From the NCBI GenBank assembly GCA_905221605.1, contig CAJNDS010000757.1, positions 197,001 to 261,000 of the forward strand: a stretch of 64,000 bases of DNA. The letters are read 5' to 3'. Positions 47,501 through 60,500 of this stretch are shown one piece after another; the first letter of the stretch is position 1; every line of letters begins with the position of its first letter. Below the pieces are notes generated by a model that searched no databases, was not told where the DNA came from, and was given only the letters and a program-made list of their open reading frames with translations. This DNA comes from Symbiodinium natans (taxonomy: Eukaryota; Sar; Dinophyceae; Suessiales; Symbiodiniaceae). The position numbers and the translations under genes are program-made.

Positions 47501-50500
47501 GAGGGTTCGGGTTTAGGGCTTAGGGTTTTAGGGCTTTAGGGTTTGCAGTTTTTTGGGTTTAGGGTTTTAGGGTTTAGGGTTTCAGGGTATTAAGGTTTAG
47601 AGTTTAGGGCCGTTGAGGAGCAGGGTTTCGGGTTTCGGGCTTAGGGTTTAGGGTTTTATTGTTTAGGGTTTAGGGTCCAAAGCCCTAAACACTGAGTATG
47701 TTTTGCTTGGTATTTCACTTTACCCAGCTGCGGGACCGTGGGTGCAGCTTTAAGTTAGGGTTTAGGGTTTAGGGTTTAGGGTTTAGGGTTTAGGGTTTAG
47801 GGTTTAGGGTTTAGGGTTTAGGGTTTAGGGCTTAGGGTTTAGGGTTTAGGGTTGGGCTCGGGGGGGGATAGCTACAATTGGGGTTCGACGTCCCCTGAAC
47901 AGGGTTGTAGTGCAGGTGGTTCTTAATCAATGCCCGAACCTCCAACTTTTGGTATGTTCTGGCGGTCAGGACAACCATCGACCCCCACCTACTGACCCAA
48001 CCACTGCCAAAATTAGTTTACTTCGAACATCCCCACCCTCTCTTGGTGGAGATACTCTGGGGTTGGGCACTCCAGCAACACTCTGGGGCTGGGCACTCGA
48101 GGGAGACTGTGGGGTTGGGCTCCAGGGAGAGGGCACTCTAGGGAGACTTTGGGACAGTGGGGTGGGAGACTCTGGGGCACTCCGGGGACACTCCAGAGTT
48201 GGGCATAGGGAGACTCTGGGTTGGGCTGGGGTTCCCTGGCACTCCAGGGACACTCCAGAGTTGGGCACTCCCGGAACACTTTGGGGTTGGGCAATTCAGG
48301 GATGAGCGAGGAGTAGACCGGGCGAGGAGAAGAATTCCGGGCGAGGAGAAGAGTGGAGTTTAAAATCTAACAACCCCACATCGAGGGTGGGGAAAAACAA
48401 CAAAGATCCGAAACCTTCGCGGCCTACACTCTGCTCGACTTTGCCTAGGATTTAGGGTTTACGGTTTTGGGTTTCCGAAACCCTAAACCCTGAACCCATT
48501 AACCCTCCAACCCCAAATTTTCGACGCCAAAGAATCAGCATTTCATCACCTCAGGAAAGCATTGCTCGGCCCTGAAAGCCCTACCACCACCCACCCACCC
48601 GTCCAAGCGCCACAAACCCTAAACCCTAAACCCCATAAAACCCTAGACCCTAAACCCTAAGCCCTAGGGGTTCGGGTGTAGGGCTTAGGGTTCAGGGCTT
48701 AGGTCTGCAAGCCTCGAAAGTAAACCCTCCACCCTGAACCTGACACCCTAAGCGACCTAAACCCTCAGGCCTCAACCTTAAACCCAAGAGGGTTTAGGGT
48801 TTAGGGTCTGGGGTTTAGGGTTTAGGGGTTTTGGTTTAGGGTTTAGGGTTTAGGGTTTAGGTTCTCCAAGTTTCGTGGGCCTTTGGTGTGGTTCCTTGCC
48901 CTCTTTCATGGGTTCTGATGTGTGGGCCCTGGAGGTTGTGGTCTTGAAGGGGTCCCCTTTTAAGTGCCCAGATTAAGGGACCATGCAGCTACGCTTACAG
49001 AATCGAACTAGGCCCAAGAGCAACTTAGGAAAAAAGGGGTTTAGGGTTCATTCAGGGTTTAGGGTTTAGGGTTCAGGGTTCAGGGTTTAGGGTTTAGGGG
49101 TGTCGGGCCCTTGGAAGTGGGGTTTAGGGGTGACCCAAGGGACCATGTAACTACCCTAAGAAACCTGAGCTCCTTGCCCAGCCCCCGGATCGCCAGCAGC
49201 TCAAGGAGAGCGTGCAAGAGTCTCAGAGACACCTCGGGGAGGGGGGGGGGGGTTTAGGTTTAGGGGGGGTTAGGGTTTGGGGTTTGGGGGTTCAAGGGTT
49301 TAGGGTTTGGGGGGTTAGTTTAGTTTAGGTTTTAGGGGTGGGGGATTACAGACCCAGTTACGTAGGGGGGAGGGGCGAAACCCTCAACCCTCAGCCTAAA
49401 AATGCGTAGGGCATAGGGTTCGGGCTGGGGGAGCGAGCCATCTGGGTCGATCCTTGCAGAAGGTTCGGGTGTAGGGTTTGGGGTCTAGGGTTTCGTGTTT
49501 AGGGCTTGGGGTTGAGGGTTTTTGGGCTTGGGGTGTGGAAGCAAGTCGGAGGCCTAGATTTAGAGAGTGCCGGTCGGCTGACATTGCAACCCAAACCCTA
49601 AACTTGGGTCAAGAGGCCAAGGCAAAACCCGCATTTGCCGGCAGCCTTTATGGGCTAATTTAGGACACTTGCTCAAGAAATGCTTGTAATTAAACTCGGT
49701 GGCGGGATATTGTATACTTTCCTTAAACCTTGTTGGGTTTAATCTTGGTAGCCTAGTGGTACCCTTTCCCCTTTTTTGTTCAAGGTCCCCTTATACGGTA
49801 ACCAGCCCCAAACAGATTGCCCTTAGTAAGATATGGCTACTGGGCTACCAAGATTTTCCTTTATTGGCTTTAATAGGACCTTGGGCAGGCTCTTAAAATT
49901 CTCCCTTATCTGGCTGGTTCTTGGTAGGGGATGAGAGAATGAGGGACCCTATATATACTCTTTAAGGGATGATACAGGGCCCTCATTCCCTCATTCCCTA
50001 CTAAGAACCAGGAGACTAGGCCTTACGTAATAGGTGGGCCCTTAAAATTCTCTCTTATTGGGCTTGTGAACATGATGTTCAGGAATATTTGTTCAGAGGG
50101 TCTCACGGGCCATCATGGCCTAGGAGTCGTTTTCAAAGGGTTGCCAGGGCCGACCCAAAACCCTAAACCCTAGACCCTAAACCCTAAACCCTAAACCCTA
50201 AACCCTAAACCTAGTACAGGGGGAGCTATGGCTTGGCTCAGCACCCGTGGAGCTTCTTCGTCAGGTTCTGCATGTTCGACTCGGACCGCGATCGCCGACT
50301 AGGCGGGCGGTTAGGGTTTAGGGTTTCGGGTTTAGGGTTTAGGGTTTTGGGTTTAGGGTTTAGGGTTTAGGTTTAGGGTTTAGGGTTTAGGGTTTAGGGT
50401 TGAGGGTTTAGGGTTTAGGGTTTAGGGTTTAGGCTTAGGGTTTAGGGTTTAGGGTTTAGGGTTTAGGGTTTACCCTTTTTGCCTTCTCTTGCTTCAGGGG

Positions 50501-51922
50501 TCGGGTTCCCGTTATCAACAAACAAGGGTTTCCAAGAGCATCCCAAACCCTAATTAGACCCTAAGCCTTAAAGCCTCTAATCGGTGATTCTGGAGACTCC
50601 TACGTATTGCAGTTTGTCTCTTAAAGCTGCCCTAGCATTTCTGATGAACTGGTTGCCTTGTATAAGGTGAGTTGTCTGGTGCCGCTGCTGAACCCTAAAA
50701 CCCTACAGACCCCAAAAGTCCTAGCAACCATCAAAAAGCCCTAAAAACCGCTAAAGAACAACCAAAACCCTAGCATCGGTTCAGTTGATGCCTAGCAACC
50801 AAACTTCGAGCCCCCCTAACCTCCTTGTAGCCTTGTTTTTGGTTCTAGATTCCCATATAAAGTAACCGACCCCCCAAAAAGGGTCCCCATCTTAGAATAT
50901 GGTTACTGGCCCTAAACCCTAAACTTTAAGTTCTAAACCCTAAACCCTAAACTTTAAACCCTAAACCCTCTCTACCAAGCTTCGGTGCTTACCCGGTTTA
51001 GGGTTTTGGGTCTAGCGTCCTGCAAGTACGAGTCGTGATGTGGGTTCGGGTTCTCATGGTGGATTTCGGTAGTGTGCATATGTAGTGTAGATCGACACAC
51101 ATACGTACGCTTCTGGGTTAGCCCCCCCCCCCCCCCCCGCCGCTTGAGTATGGGGTTTACGGGTTCCTCGGATGGGCCCAGGGTTTCATGCGGGTTTGAG
51201 GGTGCCGAGGTTTCGATGGCCTACGCCCTAAACCCCAAACCCTAAGCCGGAAACCCTAAACCCTAAACCCTAAACCCTAAACCCTAAACCCTAAACCCTA
51301 AACCCTAAACCCTAAACCCTAAACCCTAAACACTAAACACTAAACACTAAACCCTAACCAAAGAGGCTGCGAGGAGCTCTGGGCTTTCGCTCAGCTCAGC
51401 CCCGACTTCGGGTGCAGCGAGGACGAGTGGGACGAGGCCATGAGTTCTTTTGCATTTTTAGATTAAGGGTTAGGGTTTAGGGTTTAGGGTTTGGCGTTTA
51501 GGTTTTATGTAATACAAAAACCCTACTAGGGTTTAGGGTCTCTTGCTTCTTGAAGGGGGGTTTCCGAATTAGGGGTACCTTATTGGGGGGGGGGGGTGCC
51601 TTCGCCCTCCCTGACCCCCTTCCGGTCCCCCCTGGTTCCCGGCCCCCTGGCCCTCTGGCGCGCTTGGCCCGACCCCGCGCTTCGAGAACTGAATAAGTCT
51701 TTAGAAGTGGGCTGTTGTCTGAGTTTAGGCCCAAACCCTAGAAGGAATAGGTTTGGGTGGCTTTGCCGCCTTGGACGGCGTGGGGTGGGAGAAAAGTGTT
51801 AGATGGCCCTCCACAATCGGGCCAAAGCTGCTCTTCGCACCTCACGAAGCTTTCGAGCTGGGTCCGAAACCTAACCTGCACAGCATCTACGCCCTATCAC
51901 AGCAAACCCTAAACCCTAAACC

Positions 51923-51954
<32 letters not shown>

Positions 51955-54452
51955 ACCCGCAACCCGCAACCCTGAACCCTGAACCCTGAACCCTGAACCC
52001 TGAACCCTGAACCCTGAACCCTGAACCCTGAACCCTGAACCCTGAACCCTGAACCCTGAACCCTGCACCCAACCCCTAGATCCTGCACAGGCCTTTGCCG
52101 AACTCTGCGACGACTACGGCTGCATCCCGACGGAAGGCCCCGGTGAAGGGAAGCCCTAGGGCTTTTACGGTTTAGGGTTTGGGGTTTGGGGTTTGGGTTT
52201 TAGGCTTGGCTCGCATCTACATCTCCCATTGCCCACCGTGAGGGCGTTCAGAATGTCGGGGCTCATGGGGGTCATGAAGGGATGGAACCCAAACTTTAAA
52301 CCCGAAATCCTAAACCATTACTGTCGGCCTGCCCATAGGGTTTTCTTCGGGTGCAGGGAATGAAAGGAGGTGAGTTTGATTATGTTTTGTTGCGCTTATT
52401 CCTGTTCCTTCACTCACTACCAACCTGCTGCAGGGTGAGGACCTGCCCCGAACACAGACTCATGTTTAAACAATTGTTTGAATTCATGTTTTGGTCTCAA
52501 ACTCCACTCCGCTTCTATGTCGTCACTCAAATTGAGATTGTGGCTCAGGGGGGCTGGGGCGGGGGGGGGGGTGTAGGGTTTGGGGTTTAGGGATTGGGGC
52601 GGGGGGAGGCGCATTTCAAAGAGTTCAGACAGCGTATTCCAGGCCTGAGCTTAATGCCCCAGTGCTATGAGCAAGCATCGGAGAAAGCAAGTTGAACCTT
52701 CCATGGGTCTTTGAGGATTCCCCAATGCAACCAAATACCCTCATCCCCCAAAACCGCTCCCCTACGCCCGAGCCTAATAAACCCCGAACCCTAAACCCAT
52801 AACCCCCAAAAACCAAAACCCCTTGAACCCCCTTAACCTTCCTAAACCTTGCTAAGCCGTAAACTCCCTAAACCTTACCTCCCCAAGCCTTAAGCCCTAA
52901 ACCGTTTATATAAACCCTCTACCCTCTGAACCCCTTAAGTCCTCAACCCTAAACCCTCTATGTAAACCCTCGACGTCGGACGCTTTAGACTCTACACCCC
53001 CTACCCCAAACCCTAAACCCCAAACACCAAACCCCCAACCCCAAACCCTAACCCCAAATTTAAGAGCCTCCGGCTCAAGCCGCCGACCCCGCTGGAGCAT
53101 AGTTGAGAGGTCTAAACCCGCTCGCATGGTTCGAAGATCATCCCAGCCTGCTCGGCAGAGTTCTGTGAAACGTTTGGGGGGGGGTAGGGGTTAGCACCAG
53201 AACAACCTCAAGCAGGGGGTGGGGGTGGGGGGGGGGGGGGTAGGGGGGGGGTGGGGGGCGGGGGGGGGGGGGGGGGGGTGGTGGGGTGGGGGTGGGGGGG
53301 GTGGGGGTTGGGGTGGTGGGGTGGGGGTGGGGGGGGGGGTGGTGGGGGTGGGGGGGTGCCGAAAACGCTGATTTTGCTCCCATCCAACACGCCGCCAGTA
53401 GCCCTAAACCCCAACCCTAAACCCCAAACCCTAAACCCCAAACCCCTAACCCCCTAACCCCAATCCCCAAACCCTAAACCTTAAACCCCAAACCCTACTG
53501 CAGCGGTCCTTGGCTCTGGGGGCGCAGTGGTGGTCGATGTTGGGCATGATGCGGTTCGTGAAGGGTTTAGGGTTTATTTAGGGTTTAGGGTGTAGGTTTG
53601 AGGGTTTAGGTTTCAGGGTTTAGGGTTTAGGGTTTAGGGTTCAGAGTTTAGGGTGAGCGTGCAGATGCTTCTGGGTCGTCCTCGGGGAGTTCGTCGAGTT
53701 CGCAACAGTTCTTTCACTGACTGGGGGGACTGTTAAGTCGCGCTTGGGAAAGTGATCCCAGCCGAGAAAAAACCTAACCCCAGTCCCCAAGCCTTAAACC
53801 CCAAACCCTAAACCCTAAACCCCAAACCCCAAACCCTTCACCCGAAACCCCGCACCCTCAACCCCAAACCTCAAACCCTAAGCCTAAACCCCAATCCTTA
53901 AACCCCAAACCCCAAACCCCAAACTCCAAACCCTACACCCCAAACACCCCAGGCCTCAGCAAGGAGGCCTTCTTCGCGCTGGTGGATGACGAGTCGGATC
54001 GGGCATCCTGGCCTGAAGGGGGCTCAGGGGGGTTAGGGTTTAGGTTTTTGTGGGGGTTTAGGGTTTAGGGTTTAGGGTTTAGGGTTTAGGGCTAGGGTTT
54101 GGGTACTTTTAGGCTTGAAGTCTTGCCGGAGGTCCAGCTTGAGGGCACTGGCTCTCCTGCCCTCCTTGTTGCTTTCTCCGCCCCAATCCCTAAACCCTAA
54201 ACCCTAAACCCTAAACCCTAAACCCTAAACCCTAAACCCTAAACCCTAAACCTGTTTAAGCCAAAAAGGGTGCCCTTCCTATTCTTAGGTTACTCCTGCG
54301 GGTCTAGGTAAATGTTCCGTGTCTAATATCATGTTTGAGAGGAATGTGGCTTGTCTGAAGCACTACCAATGATTTCAACACCAAGACTGTAGGATACCAC
54401 GACGATGACGCTGCTGATGCTGATGAAATCTGTAAACCCCAAGCCCTGCGAC

Positions 54453-54510
<58 letters not shown>

Positions 54511-57500
54511 ATGATGATTATGATGATTATGATGATTAGGGTTTGGGTTTCAGAACCTAAGGGTACCAGACTCCCAATGCCGGAAGAGTCTAGTTCTAGC
54601 AGCGCTTCAGGGACGACGTCAGGGTTTCCGAGTTCACGGGGCGTAGGATTTAGGGTGCAGAGCTTAGGGGGTTTGGGGGTTTAGGGGTTCAGAGTTTGGG
54701 GTTTAGGGTTTTGGGGTTTTAGGTTGAGGTTTGCGGGGTTTATGAAGTACACCTGTACAGCCCAACCCTAAACCCTAAACCCTAAACCCTAAACCCTAAA
54801 CCCTAAACCCTAAACCCTAAACCCTAAATGCAAGGGGTTCTGCAACGCAAGGGCTGCTACTGCACGGAGAACCAGCTGCAAGCGATGTTGCTGCACGGAG
54901 CTTCAGCCCTGGGCTTGGAATCAGAAGGGTTTAGGGTTTAGGGTTTAGGGTTTAGGGTTTAGGGTTTAGGGTTTAGGGTTTAGGGTTTAGGGTTTAGGGT
55001 TTAGGGTTTAGGGCTTGCAGATTTTTTGGGGGATTTTAGGGTCTAGGTTTAGAGTTCAGGGGGGAACCCTATAACTACCCATTTTGGCGGGATTTTGGGG
55101 TTTTGTGTTCAGGGCTGTTTCAAGTTTAGGCAACCCGATACTCAAAGCCCGAAATCTTGGGTTGCTTGCTTTCGCAACGTGTGCTTTGGCTCAGCAATCG
55201 CTTGGGCCTCTCCGTGACTCGTCTTTGGGCGGTCAACAGGGGTCCCTCATAAGCCGGTTTAGGGTTTAGGGTTTGGGGTTTAGGGTTTAGGGTTTAGGGT
55301 TTGGGGTTTAGGGTTTAGGGTTTAGGGTTTAGGTGCCCTTCTTAGGGAGTTTCCGGCTGCGGCTGCGAGGCGACGAAGCCCAGCAGAAGACTGTCGACGG
55401 GCAGCCATGATATGCAGCCCTACCCTAAGTCCTAAGCATGTAGAAGCATTCCCTTCAACCCTTAAACCCTTAAGCCCTTCAAGCCTTAAGCTCTTAAGCC
55501 CTTCAACCCTTAAGCCCTTCAACCCTTAAGCCCTTCAACCCTTCAACCCTCAAAGCCTTAAACCCTCAACCCTCACGCTTCCCAGGCTCCGGCACGGCAG
55601 CTGGCAGGCACCCTAGGGTTCATACGGGGTTTACGGCTGTGCTTTAGGGCTTAGGGTTTAGGGTTTTAGGGTTTAGGGTTTAGGGTTTTAGGGTTTAGGG
55701 TTTAGGGTTTAGGGTTTTAGGGTTTGTTTGCCATCGAACACCCCAGGCCCTAACCCTAGACGCTCTAAACCATAGACCCTATAAGCCCTAAACCATAATC
55801 CCCTAAACCCCTTGATCCCTAAACCCTAAACCCAAGTTGACCCTGCTCCCGGAGCCCAGGGTGTGGACGTGCCGGTGTCAGGGTTAAATGTCTTATATAA
55901 GGGTTGGCCTGGTAGGATGACATTGTTTTCACACCCCGGGTGGTTGAGGGCCTTTGCACATATCTGGCAGTGAACCCGGAACCCCTCCATCCAGCCGTCT
56001 TGGCGGATCTCCTTTTCCTCGCCGAAGATGTAAGCCTTAACCCCCAAACGCCTAGCCCTAAACCCTAAACCCCAGCCCCCAAACCCTCCCAAACCCTCAA
56101 GCCCTCAACCCTAAACCCTAGCCCTCAAGCCCTAAACCCCAAACTCTAAACCCCAAAACCCTGTCTTCTGGACTTTCTGTTGAACTCGGAAGCGGGGATT
56201 CGGGGGAGAGGTCGCCCTCGGAGCAAAGGCCAGCGCTGCGAGCTTTAGGGCTTGGCATTTAGGGCTTAGGGTTTAGGGATTGGGTTTAGGGTTTAGAGTT
56301 TCGGGCTTAGGGTTCAGGGCCGTTGAGGAGTGGGGGTCAGGGTTGAGGGTTGAGGGTTTCGGGTCCATTTAGGGCTGAGGGTCTGTGGTCTAGGTCTTAG
56401 GGGCTTCGGGCTTAAAGTGCTGGTTAGGGACCAGTGTTATCAGGGGCGAGGAGCCTTCGGCTCAAGCCACCGACCCGAAAGGGTTTAGGGTTTAGGGTTT
56501 AGGGTTTAGGGTTTAGGGTTTAGTGTTTAGGGTTTAGGGTTTAGGGTTTAGGGTTTAGGGTTTAGGGTTTAGGGTCTTAGTAACCTTCTGGCCTTCCTGC
56601 GGTACAACCCGAAACCGTAAACCCTGAACCAAGCTGCGTAGCAGAATCTTTGTAGGTTCCGATTATTTGGAGGTGTCTTATGGTTCTTTTGGGGGTTGTT
56701 AGGACTCAGAATGAGGGTTTGAGGTTTAGGGTTTAGGGTTTAGGGTTCAGGGTTCAGTTTTCAGGGTTCAGGGTTTAGGGTTTAGGGTTTAGGGTTTAGG
56801 GAGCTGAGGAACTCCAGGGATGTTGCTTACCACCACCGGTACGATTCAATGTAGAAGATAAAATTGGCTTCCGCTGAAAGAAGTTAGGGCTTAGGACCCA
56901 ACGACAGGGCGCCGTGTCTTCTTCTCCTTCTTCTTGGGTGCTGAAGGGTTTTCGGGTTTAGGGTTTAGGTTTTAGGGTTTAGGGTTTAGGGTTTAGGGTT
57001 TAGGGTTTAGGGTTTAGGGGAAGTTCAAGTATGCGAAAGGGCCCCCGACCTCCTAGCCCTGACTTCTCACTGCCCAACCCAAGTTCCTCAAGCACTTCAC
57101 GCCCTTTGACCCTCAACTTGAGACCCGGAATTTAGGGATTAGGGCTTTAGGGTTTAGGGTGTAGGGTTTAGGGTTTAGAATCCTAAAGCCTAAAGTCCCA
57201 AGCTTCAGACCTCTCCCTTCAAGCCCCCCCCACACAGGGAACCTCACGGAAGCCGCGCCTCCCCAGGCGAGAGCAGCAAGGGCAAGGGAGCCAGCAAGGG
57301 AGCCAAGGGCAAAGATCCGTTTGACGAAGCAGGATGGCCCTAAACCCTAAACCCTAACCGGAATCCCTAAGCCCCAAGCCCCAAACCCCAATCCCTACAC
57401 AACCCCAAACCCTAAACCCTAAACCCTAAACCCTAAACCCTAAACCCTAAACCCTAAACCCTAAACCCTAAACCCTAAACCCATTAGGGCGGGACTTCGG

Positions 57501-60500
57501 GGAGGGTCTACAGGGCTTGACAGGCTCATCTCATCACCAAGCACGCAATCGAAGCCTCAAGCCCTCTACACCCCAAACCCCAAACCCACATTCGGAAGCA
57601 AACCATAGCCGTAAGGCCCCCCGGGCCCAGAACTGGGGTTGACTTGGAGTTTTGTCTACCGTCCTGTGTGGGCCAACCCTAAACCCTAAACCCTAAACCC
57701 TAAACCCTAAACCGTGGCTCCCCAAAAGTGCGTGGCCAAAGCACACCATGGAGCTGGCGAGTTGTGAGCTATGTACGACGGGCAGCTGACCCAACACAAC
57801 AACAAAGGTCACCACCGCGGACGCGCGAAATCTTTAACCCCCCCCCCCCCCCCCCCCCCCAGGGTTCTTGGGTTTAGGGTTTAGGGTTTAGGGTTTGACC
57901 AAATGGAAGTGATGAGGGGCACGTTGCTCTCGAGGGGGTTTGGGGTTTCAGGTTTAGGGTTGATAGGGTTCAGGTCTTCTCAAACCCTAAACCCTAAACG
58001 CCCTAAACCTAAGCCCTAAGCCCTAAACCCGAGCTTCAGCCGCGGGCGGGAGGAGACCCCTGGGCGGCAGCGGCAGAGATGCCCCGCAGCAAAGGCAAGG
58101 AGAAAGGCGGCCGAAAGCAGTTTGGGGTTTGGGGGTTTTGGGTCTTTGGGATTTTGGAGTTTCAGGGTTTTGGAGCTTTGAGGTTTGAGGGTAGTGTTTA
58201 GGTTTCCAGGTGTGAGGGTTTTCGGGTTTTGGGTTTTCAGGGTTCTAAGGGTTCTAGGGTTTTGGGGTTTTAGGGTTTTAGGGTTTTTGGGTTTTGAGGT
58301 ATTTGGGGTAGTGTTTTGGGTTCCCTAAGCCCCAGCCAGAAACTCAGCTCCCCCCATGATCGCATCCAAACGCCGGCTCGCCCACAAAGTCCTTAAAGGA
58401 GTTGGTGCCTTTGCTTGGGGTCTTACCGTGCTCAGGGCAATACTTGCATGCGGATATCTGCAAGCTCCTGCAAGGGTCCGGGGCAAATTTGCAAGGCATT
58501 TACTTGGGCGAACTGCAGGATTCGAGTTCATTGGCGGTTTAGGGTTTGGGGTTTGGGGTTTAGGGTTTAGGGTGAGATTTAGGTCCTTGCTCAGGATGTC
58601 TCTTGCCTGTGGTGCTTCGCTACAGCCCTGAGCCACAGGCACCAAAATGTCAAAACACCCTGCCAAGTGCTTCTATGACCCAGAGGCCCTTGTTGCGTTG
58701 TTCCCTTCATTTCCCGTAGAGTCCCCTTTGAACCCAAAAGGGTAGCCTTGTTATTCCTAGGTGACTCCTGGGTCTAGGCTTCGAAGGCGACGGTGCTTCT
58801 TGCGGCATATGCTCCCGAGGCAGCAGCCTGCCTAATGGTTGTGTTCCCTTCTGAAAGCCATCACAACCACAACAAGGGTTCCGGTGTTACTGCAACGCTA
58901 ACTCCAAACCCTAAACCCCAAACCCTAAACCCCAAACCCTAAACCCTAAACCCTAAACCACAAACCCTAAACCCTAAACCCTAAACCCTAAACCTCAGCT
59001 GGACACACAGATGGCAGCATGGGCAGGCAAGGGCAAAGCCGCCGCGGAGAGGGAGCAGAAAGGTGCCACTCCAGGGCACACCGGGTTTTTGGGGTTTGGG
59101 GTCTAGGTTTTCAGGGTTTTAGGGCTTAGTGTTTAGGGTTTAGGGTTTAGGGGGCTTAGCCCTAAACCCTAAACCCTAAACCCTAAACCCTAAACCCTAA
59201 ACCCTAAACCCTAAACCCTAAACCCTAAACCCTAAACCCTAAACCCTAAACCCTAAACCCTAAACCCTAAACCCTAAACCCTAAACCTTTACATTTTCAG
59301 GGTTTTAGGTGTTTAAGGTTCCAGTCCAGGGCACTTCGGGTTGCAGGGTTTAGGGTTTAGGCTGTCAGGGTTTTAGGGCTTAGGGATTTAGGGTTTCGGG
59401 TTTCAGGGCGGCCTTGGAAGTGGAAGTGCCAAACCCTCAAGCAACGAGCTCTAACATCCAATTCTGCAGTGCAGGACGAAGCTCGCAGTCCTCATCCGGC
59501 ACCCTAAAACCGAAACCCTAAACCCTAAACCCTAAACCCTAAACCCTAAACCCTAAACCCTAAACCCCCACCCCCAAAAAAACAGAAACCGTGCAGACAC
59601 TCTGACAACACGTTGGGCGCCGGGGGGGCGGGTTTAAACCGTAATCCCTAAACCGAAACCCAGAACTTCAACCCGCAATCCGTGCCGCAGGGCTACCCTA
59701 CGGGAGGTTTTAGGGTTAGGGTTCAGGGTTTAGGGTTTAGGAGTCCTCTTGGACGCTATAAGTTCAGACTGTAGGCCGCGCCCAATAAGTCGTTCACATA
59801 CAAGTGCTGGGTCTTCGTGCTGAGCCTTCGAGCATTTTGCCTTTGACATGTTTGAGCTGGATAAACCCGGACTGGGGCGACACAATTTGCTGGCCTGGAG
59901 ACATTCACAGTCAATCCGCTCGCCACCTCACGTATGTGTGATTGAAATGATGCTCTTGGGCAAGTGGGTGGGACCCACGAAAAGCCGGGCACAGCCGGCG
60001 GTTTTGAAGGCTCTGTGATGGCATCCTGACACAACGAACCCCTCTGGGGCACGGATCTGCCCTTGTGACGGTGGCAAACCAAAAGGGGAAGTGCCTCTTG
60101 AAACGCTCTGGCACGCAGAAGCAAAAAGAAGTAGAACCTGAATTCCTAGCATCCTGTGGGTGGTCAGCTATGACCCTGTGGATACTGAGTGAACAGTGAA
60201 GAGACTTGTTTCTCGTTCCTTGTAAGTAGGGCCTACAGGGTCGAGGGCTCAAACCCCTGACGCTCAGGCAGCAAAGCAAAGGGAAAAGACAAGACCGCGC
60301 CTGCCAGCCAGCGAGACGACCCAGGCTGACGCATCTTCACCTACAGAGCTAAGCGCCTTTATAAGCCCCTACTGCCTAAACCCTGGACCCTAAACTCTTT
60401 GTCGTTTTCAGGTTTCCCTAAACCCGAAACCCTAAACCCTAAGCCCTAAACTAAACCCTAAACCCCAAACCCCAAACCCCAAACCCTAAACCCATCTGGG

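Noticed and set aside
47910-48305. ORFs over the ctctggggttgggcact minisatellite
   Set aside because: Both strands and several frames are open because the unit lacks stops. Composition mirrors the repeat.
53138-53457. Pro- and Gly-rich ORFs
   Set aside because: Artefacts of the poly-G tract.
59756-60279. Two overlapping 122-codon minus ORFs
   Set aside because: Two frames are open in the same unique stretch, neither resembles a known family, and a plus-strand exon of gene 2 follows directly. Chance openness in GC-rich DNA is likely.
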